Both the position numbers and the translations under genes were made by a program. 64,000 nucleotides of DNA from Archegozetes longisetosus (taxonomy: Eukaryota > Arthropoda > Arachnida > Sarcoptiformes > Trhypochthoniidae), in NCBI GenBank assembly GCA_018873245.2, contig JAEMBT020000009.1, positions 4,022,242-4,086,241 of the forward strand. Reading direction: 5' to 3'. The first letter of the stretch is position 1; each line of letters opens with the position of its first letter. Below are positions 25,428 through 36,251 of this stretch, in pieces. The notes under the pieces are model-generated. The model was not told the DNA's origin and ran no database searches. It saw only the letters and a list, made by a program, of their open reading frames with translations.

Positions 25428-25944
25428 AATCTTGTCTTTGATTCAGAGGTGACGCAAATAAAGTGTTAATGAGTTGTTGGCTTTTATTATACTCGTCATA
25501 TGTGTCACGATTTCACTCAAATAGTAAAATAAATACAATCTCTCAATACATATGTCTTTACTATCTATTTGTGGCAACAACTTATGCGCCAATTCGTTGG
25601 CTGAGCTACTGCTCGATGAAGAGACATCCCATCGAATCTTTAATCGCTTGATATTTAACTCAGCGTATCGCGAATTGAAGTTAACGAATCCATCACTAAA
25701 TTCTTGTGTCATCAGTCTTCAAAACTTATTTGTTACTATGTTTTTGAATTGCTTTTAAAGTTGCGTTGGTTAAAAGTATGAAATATTGTAGTTGTGATTT
25801 TAGCGCAAAGTCACAACAGATCGAAACGTTTACATTAAACATTTGAAAGCTTAAAATCATATTCAAATCAAGATTATCAAATAATCTTAATTTAATTCTT
25901 TTGAAGATATTGATTAAAATTAGCTTAAGTTCAATTTTCGCAAT
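25428..25944. other. intergenic, left flank of the inverted duplication
   Basis: Several overlapping open frames of 60-90 codons on both strands, none like a known protein and none preferred. Treated as non-coding. Confidence 0.4.
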
Positions 25945-26764
25945 AAATATCTTACTCAATAGAAGTATATCAGCATTCATTTCAAACACATAATGAACTT
26001 AATGCAAACTATCGATCTTAATACATTCGTATTGATACTTCTCAGTTATTTCTTAAAGACTACGTAAATCAGTTGAAAATGAAAGCATATTTATCACTCT
26101 TTAAAAAAATTTAGTTACATATTCAAGTTAGACAGGTTTGACTAAATAAATAATAATTAATACTCGTCGTTCATACTGTAATGATTAACGAAATAATTGT
26201 ATATAATTTCAGCATTATGAATAAACTAAATTTGCTAAAATTTCTAAAATAAATTTAATATTTGACTGCATCTATCAGTAATTTCTTACATCGAAAAGTT
26301 TATATTAAACATTTAAAATAGAAATAATAATCCCAATAAGCTCATAACTTTAATTTAATTTTTTAAAGTATAGATTAGAATTAGTTTAAACTAAACTTTC
26401 ACTCAAGTATATCATTCAATAGAAATATGTCAGCATCTATTTAAAATGAATTATGAATTTAACGCAAATAATCGATCGAAATAATACACTCTTATTGACG
26501 TTTATATTGTATACAAGTTTAAATTGTGAACTTTAGTAAATAACAAGATTAATGGGTTTTTGGTGAGCTATTGGCGAGTTTTTATTGCAATAACTTTTAT
26601 ATAAGTTTGATTAGCTCTTATCGTGAAATCGCTGAATGAGTTTCTATAAATAATAGTAAAACTCAATAATATTCTCACATCTTTTGGATATCATTTCAGA
26701 GCACATCGATAAGTATATTTATATATTCATCAAATTTAGAAAGTTTAGTAAAACTGAAAACTGA

Positions 26765-28114
26765 ATGGCTTTCAATATAGATTGTGATTTCGATCCTTCA
26801 CTAATATTACCGTCAGAATTGTTGGTCACTTCTGCAGGATCTCATTTATATCTCAACGGTCTATCTCTTTTCCAAAACGGATCGAATAAAAGGAACACAT
26901 TTTATAACCCATTATTGATTGCTATAACGTATTCGATATGGTTGGTCAAATGTGTCTTATCTTTACTATTACCGGAAGAAAATCCTGAATATTTCATAAT
27001 AATTGTTGACATTTCGTACTTCATTGGTGCAAGAATTCAATTTAATACCTCAATGATAATAACACTCATCTTGATGCTGATTACACAATGGATTCACTAT
27101 AGAAATTACAAGAATAACAAATTCCCGACTTATTTGAGACCATTCGAGATGATATCAGGACTCGCTTCACCCCTAAGTATAGGACTTTCAAGCAAAGGCA
27201 AGATCTACAAATTCATGAAGACAGCGAAAACAATATTCTATATTTGTGATAATTTCGCAAGACCGTTGTTCGTAACACTTGCTTTGATCATTCTCAATTT
27301 ACCGATGTTTTCCATCTGCTCTCCCATTCAATTCATTTTCTATGTATTTCCTCTGAATTTGATTATTGCTTTAATCTCTAGTCACATCTGTATTATTATT
27401 ATATACCATAACGTCTATTTTTACCTCATTTGTTATTACCTATCAATTAAAGCTAAACAATTGAATGAGACAATTCAGATTTTCGCCAAAAACAAATCAA
27501 AGTTAACGGACAAAAGAGCTATGGCTATAATGAAGACTCTGAACACAAACTATCTGGAAGTCAATTCGTTTAACAAAGACTTTTGGTCGAAATATTTATT
27601 CTGGGTTTGGCTGACACACTCTTGTATAATTGACTTATTCTTATTCGTTGGCATGTTCTCAAAAAGTGTTTTATTATTTAAATTGATTTTCCTTCATACT
27701 TGTCTTTATTTCATATTACCTCTTATATTTATCACAAGTTGTGCCTCTTCTGTTTATTATCAAACTAATCAAATGTATGGTAATTTATTGGGAATCGTGT
27801 TCACACCTAACAAGCTGTCCTTGACTAATTCCACACTCATCAATGTTTGTCAAAATTTTTAAAATAAAACAACCACTCATTGAATAAATGATGGTTTTAT
27901 TTACTTTGTAGTTGTCGTCATTCATTGAGAGATTGAGTCAGAAGAAAATTGGGTTTTATTGTTGGAAACTATTTATTATAAACTTCTTTCGTGGATACGA
28001 AGTAAGAATAGATTTGTAATGTAATACGAATTTTAAGACTATTTTTATTATTTATAGATCACAGCCTTGACTATGGTTTTTATGCTGAAAATCATAGAAA
28101 TGTCTTTGTATTAA
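26765..28114 (+). CDS. gustatory-receptor-like chemoreceptor B, intact, 3 exons
   Basis: Exons 26765-27844 (360 codons), 27912-28001 (30) and 28058-28114 (18 plus stop) give 408 residues with phase-0 introns. Same family as gene A: the LRPFEMISGLASPLSIGLSS block near residue 130, a FNKDFWSKYLFWVWL block before helix 6, a SCASSVYYQTNQMYG block before the first intron, then FIERLSQKKIGFYCW in exon 2 and ITALTMVFMLKIIEMSLY in exon 3. Seven hydrophobic segments are plausible, with no signal peptide. The donor is weak (AAT|GTTTGT) but the same position is used in the paralogues. The start ATG follows an A-rich leader shared with its copy. An inverted near-twin sits at 43884-45233, differing by 6 residues in the 360 codons of exon 1. 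The ligand is unknown. Confidence 0.82.
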
Positions 28115-28959
28115 TCTGATATTGAATTTGAAATCATTGACCTCTATTAAAATAATATTCACTTTAATATTATGTCAATTTTTATAATTGCTGTTATACT
28201 CATTAATGCAAGATTGGAAGGTGATGATGATCGTGGCTATTCATGCAAATCAGGTGTTTGGTTATCGAATTTTATCAACAAACAAGCATCAATTCTTAGA
28301 AAGAAGTAATACACCTAGAGATAGAAAAAAGTAGCTTCATAGTCCAATCACCCTCCACAACAATGACACCACATAGGCATAAAAAATTAAACAATTCTTT
28401 AAGGTGAATTGATGGGACGAACTAAAGCATTCCTCGTATAGTTCTGATATTAACCTCTGTGATTTCGATAACATAGCGAGAATAAAGAGGCCAAATAAAG
28501 ATAAAAAATTTGCTAATCAAGTTAAACTTTAAGCTGCGTATGAAGAAGTCGTGAGATAAATAAATTTACAAAATAGCGCCACTGGTATCAGATCCCTCCC
28601 ACTTCGCTGGATCTTTGTCAACTAGACGGGAGGCGATTATATTCATTAGATATATAATTATTATTTTGCCATTAAATACACTTTTAAAGATATGAAATTG
28701 CAATTTTCACTGTTTCCACCTAATACTTTACTCAATAAAAGTATGTGAGCATTTAACTCAAACACTTTATGAATTTAATGTGAACTATCGATCGAAATGA
28801 AACACTCGTCGTATTGACAAGTAAATTGTTAAGTTTCTAGTTATTGCGTTTTAGGAATGAAACATTAAGCGTTAATAAGATATCGATTTCTTTTCTTAAA
28901 TTGAGCATTCTATATTTATACTTAAGATATATATGCATTTTTATTGAAGTTTATATTGT
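28115..28959. other. intergenic, duplicated 3' flank of chemoreceptor B
   Basis: Non-coding but homologous in reverse to about 43040-43880, and partly to the flanks of pseudogene D. A GC-richer patch at about 28568-28632 (GCGCCACTGG ... CTAGACGGGAGGC) is conserved in the other arm at 43365-43430, where it creates a chance 93-codon frame. No gene is supported. Confidence 0.55.
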
Positions 28960-30105
28960 TATGAGCTGACTCATAATTTGAGTCTTTACAGCTGGAAAAT
29001 GAAGTTATTTTAATTATTCTAGTTTAAAACAAGTCATAGAAACTTCTTATAATCTATATAATAAAATGCTTAAATGCTCTTTCTGTACGACCAGTCAAAA
29101 ACTTTCTTCGTGGTCATCACAGAGAAATCAGACTGGTTTCAATGTTTTTCATCTGATACAAAGAGTTGATTAAAGTGTTTTTTAAACTAAAAGTTACCTA
29201 CTATTCTATTTTTCAATTTCGTGAATACGCCACTTAATTGAAGCACAATACGATTTAAATAAGCAAGTTCTGAACAATAAAAGACATTGCACTACATGCA
29301 AGTAACTCACACATATAGCAAACGTAAACAACGATTAGTAAAATTAAGTTAAATTTTCTTATATTGTTTTAAGATTTTTTAAAGTGAAATTTGAGGTGTA
29401 TTTTGTATCTGTGTTTGTGTATGTAATTATATTATTACAAATATTAGTGATTGTGATACAAGCAAAAGATTCGACGACTAATAAAGTCGTCGAAGATTTA
29501 GTAAGGTTTTAGAGTTATTCTAAGTTTTTAGACTAATACTAAATGAGAGAAAGAATTTAAAAATCTCTATTTAGAGAACTATTTATTTGTTGAATAAAGT
29601 TTTAAATCTTTATTTTTTATGAACTTAATAACGGGCTTTTGCCCGTATTTCTAGCTAGTAATTATTATATTATGCAAAACATCTATATACGAGTTTATTT
29701 TCCTATTACCAGATAAAATATTTTTTAAGATATATAATATGTTATTTGAATCGGGATTCAATTTCTCTAAAAAAGGAATGTGAGAAAATTGAGAGCAAAA
29801 GAAAGGAATATAAGCAAATGTTTGAGAGAAAGTAGGAGAGTGGAGATGTAGTAATGGAAGAGAAAAGATCTGTTGAGAGATTGAACCGATTTTTTTGATT
29901 GACTTAAAATAAAAGTTTAGAGTTTGATAGTTACTATAAAGATTATTCGAGTTGAATTTTGCGTTATCAACGAATTTACTGATATATTCAATTGTTTTTC
30001 ATATATTAATCAATATTTTTCTTTGTAAAACTTAAGTAATCAAATTTTATATTTTGATTTTAAATAGTGTCTTTAGAGATTAAATAAAAATAATAAATAT
30101 ATAAG
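28960..30105. mobile_element. 1146-bp arm-1-specific insertion with 4-bp TTGT repeats
   Basis: The other arm reads straight through this point (TATATTGTAAAA). Here TTGT occurs at 28956-28959 and again at 30106-30109, bracketing 1146 bases, so this looks like an insertion with target duplication. The inner part contains a Helitron-like segment. The outer ends have no obvious inverted repeats, so the class of the outer element is open. Confidence 0.6.
29053..29658 (+). mobile_element. non-autonomous Helitron-like segment
   Basis: It starts TCTATATAATAAAATG, the usual arthropod Helitron 5' end, preceded by A. It ends with a hairpin ACGGGC-TTTT-GCCCGT (29631-29646) followed ten bases later by CTAG and then T, the expected 3' end and A/T insertion site. 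The exact last base is uncertain because CTAG occurs twice in tandem (29651-29658). A second perfect 9-bp hairpin lies inside (29471-29493, TCGACGACT stem). No Rep/helicase coding sequence is present. Confidence 0.7.
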
Positions 30106-30463
30106 TTGTAAATAGCTTAAGCTATGAATTTTGGTAACTAAGGCGATTAATGGGCAATAGTGAGTTTTTATTGAAGTAAACTCTTATTAAAGTTTGTCTC
30201 TTATCATAAAATCATTGAACGAGTATCCATAAAATAATTGTAAGACTCAACAGTATTTTCATATCTTTTGATGTGATTTCAAATACTTGGGTAACTATAT
30301 TTATATATTTATCAAATTTGATAAGCTTATTAAAACTGAAAGCTGAATGGCGTTGATTATAGAAAATTATTTCAACTCTTCACAAATATTGCTGTCAGAA
30401 TTGTTGTTAAGTTCTGCTGAACCTGTTTTCCAAAACGGATCCAATAGAAGGAACTACAGTGAA

Positions 30464-31043
30464 TACCTCTGACTTGATAATGAAGGGACAAAAATATCAA
30501 GGGGGAGACCCTTACATTTTATGAACAAAAATGTCGCTTTAATAGTCATTACAATTTGATGTCAAACAATGCATTATTTGAAATATTGAAATATTAAATT
30601 TATATTAAAACATTGAAAATGATTAATCATAGTAGGTTTCAAAGTTATATTTTTTGTTAGAAATGACATCTTTCAAAAGTTTGTCATTCAAAATTACAAT
30701 TGGAAATAGCAATGCAAGGGTTGGAAATACGACTGAATTTGACTGTAAGAAATACCAGTTTATATAAGATATACGTCAAGGCAGAAAAGATTAGTTCTAT
30801 AACTTTTGGTTTTAAACCACAGGTGTTCAAAACACTAAACTGGGTTTCTTAATCTCTTAGCATTTACAAGATAAATCAAATGTTTGAATTTCTAAGAAAT
30901 AATTTTCTAACACATTTTCGAAATGAAAGTTGAAAAATGAGATAAATAATCGTGCTATCGAGAGTTTCTGGTATGATGGCATTTCTGTCTTATTTTTATA
31001 AACACGAGACTGTCCCATCAAAACCGGGATGGGTGGTCACCCT
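30464..31043. other. about 580-bp insertion inside pseudogene D exon 1
   Basis: Present in both arms (reverse copy about 42060-42680), so it is older than the inverted duplication. Its edges contain GAAGGGACAAAAATATCAAG on the left and GACTGTCCCATCAAAACC on the right, which are loosely complementary around GGGAC, but proper inverted ends were not resolved. Non-coding. Confidence 0.5.
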
Positions 31044-32094
31044 AAAAGCAACGGATTTAATAATCCATTATTTGTTACTATAGCAAAATCAATACTTTTG
31101 ATAAGTTCAATCATTTCTTTACTATTACCAGAAGAAAATTTTGAATATTTCATTGTTATTCTCGACTTCTCATACTTTATGAAAGCGAGAATTAACTTTA
31201 ATATCTTAGGGATTATATCATTTTCCTTAACACTGATTACATAATGGACTCATTATAGGAATTACAGGAAAAACCAATTTCCGACTTATTTCAGACTATT
31301 CGAGATCATATCAGGACTCAATTCACCGCCAAGTATTGGACTTTTTCACAAGGCCTAATTATACAAATTCATGAACATAGTGAAAACAATGTTCTATATT
31401 TGTGATCATTTCTCACAACCAGTGCTCGTATCAATTGCTTTGATTATTTACAATTTGTCGATATTTTCGACTGCTCTCAATTCATTTCATGTATTTACTC
31501 TGAATTTAATCTTCGTTCTAGCCGCTTATCACATCTGTATGATTGTTATATATCATATAGTCTACTTTTACCTCATTTGTCATTACCTGTCAATCAAAGC
31601 TAAACAATTGAATGAGAAAATTAAGATTTTTTCAAAAAATCAAAATTAACCAACAAAAGAGCTATGGCTATAATGAAGACTTTCAATACAAAACATTTTG
31701 GGATCAACTCGGTTAACAAAGATTTTTGTTCGAAATATATATTCTGGATTTGGCTGACATACTCTTATAATTGACTTATTCATTGGCATATTCTCGAAAG
31801 CTGGTTTAATATTCAAATTGATTTTAATTTATGGTTCTCTTAGTTTCTTATTTGCTCTGACATTAATCATAATTTGCGCCTCTTTTGTCTATTATCAAAC
31901 TAATAAAGTGTATGATATATTATTGAGTATCGTGTTCACACCTAACAAGTTGTCCTTAACAACATATATTAAAGTTTGTGAAACTTGTAAAATAATACAA
32001 TCATTCATTGAATAAATCATTATAATTGTTCCTCAGTTGTCATTCATTGAGAGATTGGGCCAAAAGAAAATTGGACTACCGTTGGAAACTATTT

Positions 32095-34693
32095 CTAGGA
32101 TTGATCTTTAAAACTGAACATAGACCAAGTTAAATTTGGGCCCATTTTACACATATAAGTTTGTTTGACCAATTTTCTAGAGACTAGAGATAAAGATTGA
32201 AGTTTAGATCTCATTTCGAGTTTTGATCAATGATTTCTTTAAAGTATGTTTTCTCAGTGAACAAAACTTTGTATGAATGACATTTTGATTATATTTATTT
32301 TAAGGTTTGTTTTTACATTCTAATGAATTACATAAACAGTTTTCATTACAATTTTGGCCAACTTTTTTACAATCACACAAACGAACGTATTTAGCTTTAC
32401 AGCTACAATAAAATTGATTATTACTTTCTAACAAAAGCTGAATTTTTGATTTACTTTTAGAAACTTTTTGATCTGAATTTGAATAAAATAAAATACTATA
32501 AAATTTAACATTTTTCGGTATCAAAACATATTTCAGTAAACTTTTTATATCGTCAAATTTAGCCTTTTTTAAAGGTAAATAACCATCATAAGCATTATTT
32601 AAGGTAGTGAAATCAAAATTTTCTATTATATCAGTCTTTACGAGATTTATTTCTAACTCAAAGTTTTCAGATAAAAGATTAGTTTTTGCAAAAATTCCTC
32701 TTTGTGTGAATTTTATTTTTCTAATTTGTGTTAGCTTTTCAACATTATTAACTAATAATTTATCAAAAAACTTTTTATACTCTTTAACTATTATGATAGG
32801 AGTTCCATCAGGTTCTAAATCATCAGTTAAAGGAAAATTCACATAATTCATATTGAAGTTTACATCAGTTTCTCTAATAAGATTAACCCATTGAGAAGGG
32901 AAGCAAACCTTTTCTACTTTTAGTCTATTTTTCTCAATTCGGCCAAAATCCCGGTCACAATCTAAGTACGAGTGACCAGGAATCGGGTATATAATAGTGA
33001 TTTCATCTATGATATTATTTTTTATCAAACTCCAATAATAAATCCAAATATATCTATTCTTATTTTGTGCGAAACAATTGTCTGAGAAAATGAAAAATTT
33101 TCTGAAATTTGATTTTCGATTCCTAATATAAAAATCTAAACAAGAAATTGATTCATTTGGTCCTTTTCCTGCAAAGCTTTCAGAATATAAAAACATGTCT
33201 GCGGTTCCAGTTTTCATATCATGAATACAAAAATTGTGAATCCACAACTGTCTTAAATAATATTCACAAAAAACTTTTGTTAAGGGAAGGGGCAAATTCT
33301 TTTCAAAATCCATGGATATAGCACAAATACTATTATCAATTTTTACTAAACTTTTAATTTCATTTTGAATTTCATAAAACTTATCTGATTCTGTTTGATG
33401 CTCTTCTAACTGCTTTTTGAAAATAATAGTTTCAGAATCAGATTCTGAAGATTTTATTTTCACGTTGAAAAGTTCACATTCACCGCAAATATCACTTCGA
33501 GGGAAGCCAAAGCCTATATTTGATTTCTTGAAGTAATGTAAAAATAATTCATATGAAACCACTTTTTCATATTCATTATATAATTCGATGAATTTTCTAT
33601 AAAGTTTCGCCACATTCGTATCTGAAGATAAATATTTTCTATTTTTCCCCGATTTTGGCGAGTAATGACTTTCTCGAGCTGGCAAGTTATCAATAAAGTC
33701 TATGACGTCATCTAAAACTTCTTGAGGCAAACAGTTCCAGTTGTTGCCATGTTTTCCTCTCAAATCTTCAGAAATATCGCGATTTTATAGTATTTTTGAC
33801 ACTAATCTACTTTTTTTTATTTGATGTAAACTAACATAAGAATTTTTGCAAACTTTTTTCCTTACATTTTTTATTTCAATAAAATATTCAAAACTTTGAG
33901 ATTTCGGTTTTTTGTTGTCATTTTCTGAGTCTGTGTTCCTTCTTCTTTTAATAGGCACTGGAATTACTAATCCTTTTAAATAGTCATTTTCTCTGTTATG
34001 ATCATTACTTAAATTTTTAAAATATTGAAGAATGGTTTCTTTTTCACTAGAAGTAAAGTCTGCGATACAGTTTTTTGTACAACATATGTCAGAGTTTACT
34101 TCTTGAAGCAATGAATTAGAGTTTTCACAATTTTTCTCAGAAGGTCTCCTTTGGTTTGAAGTTTTGACTAAATTTTGAATAAAGTTTTTTTTAACTGTAT
34201 TGGAATTTTTTGCTGTAAGTGGAGTAAGTTTTGTAGAGTTTGGTGTCACAGATCCTTCAATTCCGAATAGATGTCTTCTTTTTTTAGCAAAAGGCATACT
34301 TTAAACTAATTGAATTATTTTATTTTACACTTAAATGTTTTATTTATACTATATTGTTAACCCTTTGAAAACTATAACATCAAACTTTTGAAAATATTCA
34401 AAATTAACTTTTTGGCCTTAATAAATCACTTAAAATCAAAAATATCTCAAACTATCTTAAACAAAGTCAAAATCAAATGAAATCAAGTTTAGATATTTTG
34501 AAATAAAAGTGTTAAAGCTTAATGTTAAACATGTATGATTTGTACGCCTGAAACTTTAAGAACTTAATCCTTAATGTCTAGTCATGATGTCGTGAAACAA
34601 ACCTTTTGGGAATTCATTGATATCTTTTTCACTTTCTATAGTTTAGGTCTAGTTTTCATTTGGTTTATGTTCAGTTTTAAAGATCAATCCTAG
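32095..34693 (-). mobile_element. 2.6-kb DNA transposon, Sola-like, near-intact transposase
   Basis: The ends are inverted repeats of about 34 bases, both starting CTAGGATTGATCTTTAAAAC and continuing TGAACATA(G/A)ACCAA. The flanking ATTT at 32091-32094 and 34694-34697 is an exact 4-bp target duplication, and the second arm gives the empty site. The single long coding frame, on the minus strand, runs 34297 to 32300. The 4-bp duplication and the protein type suggest the Sola superfamily, but that assignment is from memory and untested. One in-frame TAA splits the frame, so this copy may be recently inactivated. Confidence 0.85.
32300..34297 (-). CDS. transposase-like protein with DNC..QNKN core and Cys-rich tail (in the 2.6-kb transposon)
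   Basis: A 170-codon frame (34297-33785) and a 487-codon frame (33763-32300) are in the same reading frame, separated only by one TAA and seven more codons, so they are one protein of about 665 residues. The N-terminal part has a CCTKNC motif and the block VCKNSYVSLHQIKKSRLVSKIL; then RGKHGNNWN, LPARESHYSPKSGKN, FPRSDICGECELF, the acidic core SMDFEKNLPLPL and FIFSDNCFAQNKNRYIW, and PIPGHSYLDCDRDFGRIEKN. The tail is Cys-rich (YCSCKAKYVRLCDC, GQNCNENCLCNSLECKN), like a tesmin/CXC metal-binding module. The Asp residues in these blocks are plausible DDE catalytic residues. NCBI labels similar arthropod proteins as a DUF (DUF7869, from memory). It presumably cuts and pastes the element. Confidence 0.8.
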
Positions 34694-34837
34694 ATTTACT
34701 ATAAATCACTTTCGTGTATATGAAGTAAGAATTGATTTGTAATGTTATACGAATTTTAAGACTATTACCATTATTTATAGATCACAGCCTTGACTATGGT
34801 TTTTATGATGAAAATCATAGAAATGTCATTGTATTGA

Positions 34838-36059
34838 TCTAAGAATATACGGAAAATCATTTATTTCTATCAATAAAATATTCACTTTAATATCATACCT
34901 ATTTCTACAATTGCTGTTACATTCGTCAATATTATTTATTATAATATAACCAACTGTCTTAAAAATGAAAATCTGGTAATGTGAGGTTTGAGAGAAACGG
35001 AAAGTCTAATAAGTCTGCCTCAAAGTGAGGAATCGAATATGTTATTTTTTAAATAAAAATATACCTTTCTGTGGTATTTTAATTTCGGGTTTGGTCGAGT
35101 CGTACACATAGTCATGGAATATCTGTTCTAATATGTTTAAAGTTTTATAGATTTGTTAATCACTTTCAGTTCCTGTTCTTATATTTATAACTTATATCTA
35201 AAATCTTTCATATTATTTAATAATATGTAATTGATATTCGTTTAATGACTAAAACCATGAAACCGGCTCATCGTCTATCTTTCTAAAGTTTGTTTTATTT
35301 GTTACTCACTACTCACAAGTGAATGGCTTAAACACAAGTCACAGGCAATAATCAATGTCTTATTCAATTAAATCGAATCATTATATGATACTGAAGCACA
35401 AAAGTGTTATTCAGTAAATGATACTTCAATTTGTGTTTAATAATAGTCTATAATTGCTGTATTTCCATTTCGGTCAGTGACCTTATTCACTAAACATGAC
35501 TGCCTAAACTAAAAACCGTCTTTCGGTTAGACAGCGTAGTTTACCGACTTTGACTGAAATGATCTCTATGAAGTAAAGTATTTTTGTGCATATATTAATT
35601 TAAATGTAGTCTTAATATAATTCATCATATGTAGAGATAGGAAGTTTACCGTTTTTCCTATATTTTATCATTTATTTTATCTATCCCAATGTTGAAGATG
35701 AGTTTGAATCATATCAAAATAAGACATTAGACACATTTATGAGTGTCTATAACTACCTTTTTAAGTGTTGCCTTATTTTGCCTTTAATTGCCTATTCGTG
35801 CGCTTTTAACCAATTTTTGTTATTTCATTATAAAATACGTTATTTTAGACTATAGTTGAGATAAACATTGAAAGAAACTTTCTTTTAACGAAGCTTTAAT
35901 GAGTTATAAAAAGTGGATGAAAAGTCATAATCTTTTAACAGCTTAAAAATAGTTTGAAATATAATAAAAAATAAATCTAATTTTAAACTGTTTAGTTTGA
36001 TTCAGAATAGTTCGGAAAATGATATATTAATACATACTATATTTTATTATAGATATTAT
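34838..36059. other. intergenic, spacer side of arm 1
   Basis: After the arm boundary at about 34916 this is unique AT-rich sequence with no supported gene. The left arm of a 54-bp inverted repeat lies at 35938-35991. Confidence 0.5.
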
Positions 36060-36251
36060 TAGACCGAAAACTTTAATAATTATCTATCACCAATTACTAA
36101 ACCACCGACAACTACTGTATCGCCACCAAGCACTATACCTCCGCTAATTACTGTACCACCAACAAGTACTACATCTTCAAGTCCTGAAACAGGAATTCAG
36201 TTTAAAAGTAGATTTAATTTTTGTTATATTTCAAACTATTTTTAAGCTGTT
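35938..36251. repeat. 54-bp inverted repeat flanking the kinase stalk region
   Basis: 35938-35991 (AACAGCTTAAAAATAGTTTG at its start) matches the reverse complement of 36198-36251 with about four or five differences. The loop is about 206 bases and contains the Pro/Thr-rich stalk of the kinase pseudogene. It could form a long cruciform, or it may be the remains of a small foldback element. Confidence 0.8.

Larger units (their letters stand above)
30347..34837 (+). pseudogene. chemoreceptor pseudogene D (arm 1)
   Basis: A relative of gene B. Exon 1 begins at 30347 (MALIIENYFN), breaks off at about 30463, resumes at about 31044 with NGFNNPLFVT and runs to about 31990. Exon 2 starts at about 32039 and is cut in two by the 2.6 kb transposon at 32095-34693. 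Exon 3 lies at 34781-34837 with an intact ITALTMVFM ending. The 580-base block inside exon 1 is shared with arm 2, as are stop codons after SFSLTLIT and later frame breaks. The gene was therefore dead before the segment was duplicated. Confidence 0.88.
25945..34916. repeat. arm 1 of a large inverted segmental duplication
   Basis: The sequence from about 25945 to 34916 reappears in reverse orientation at about 40846-45975. Homology covers the 5' flank, chemoreceptor B, its 3' flank, and pseudogene D with all its older lesions. Differences specific to this arm are a 1146-base insertion (28960-30105, containing a Helitron-like segment), a 2599-base DNA transposon (32095-34693), about 220 extra bases near 26013-26230, and loss of about 130 bases near 26500. 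The outer boundary lies near AAATATCTTACTCAATAGAA. The inner boundary is at ATACCTATTTCTA, where the two arms diverge. Confidence 0.9.

Noticed and set aside
25443-25712. 89-codon minus frame with a poly-Ser run
   Set aside because: Overlaps two other similar-sized frames on the opposite strand; no family match and no promoter or splice support.
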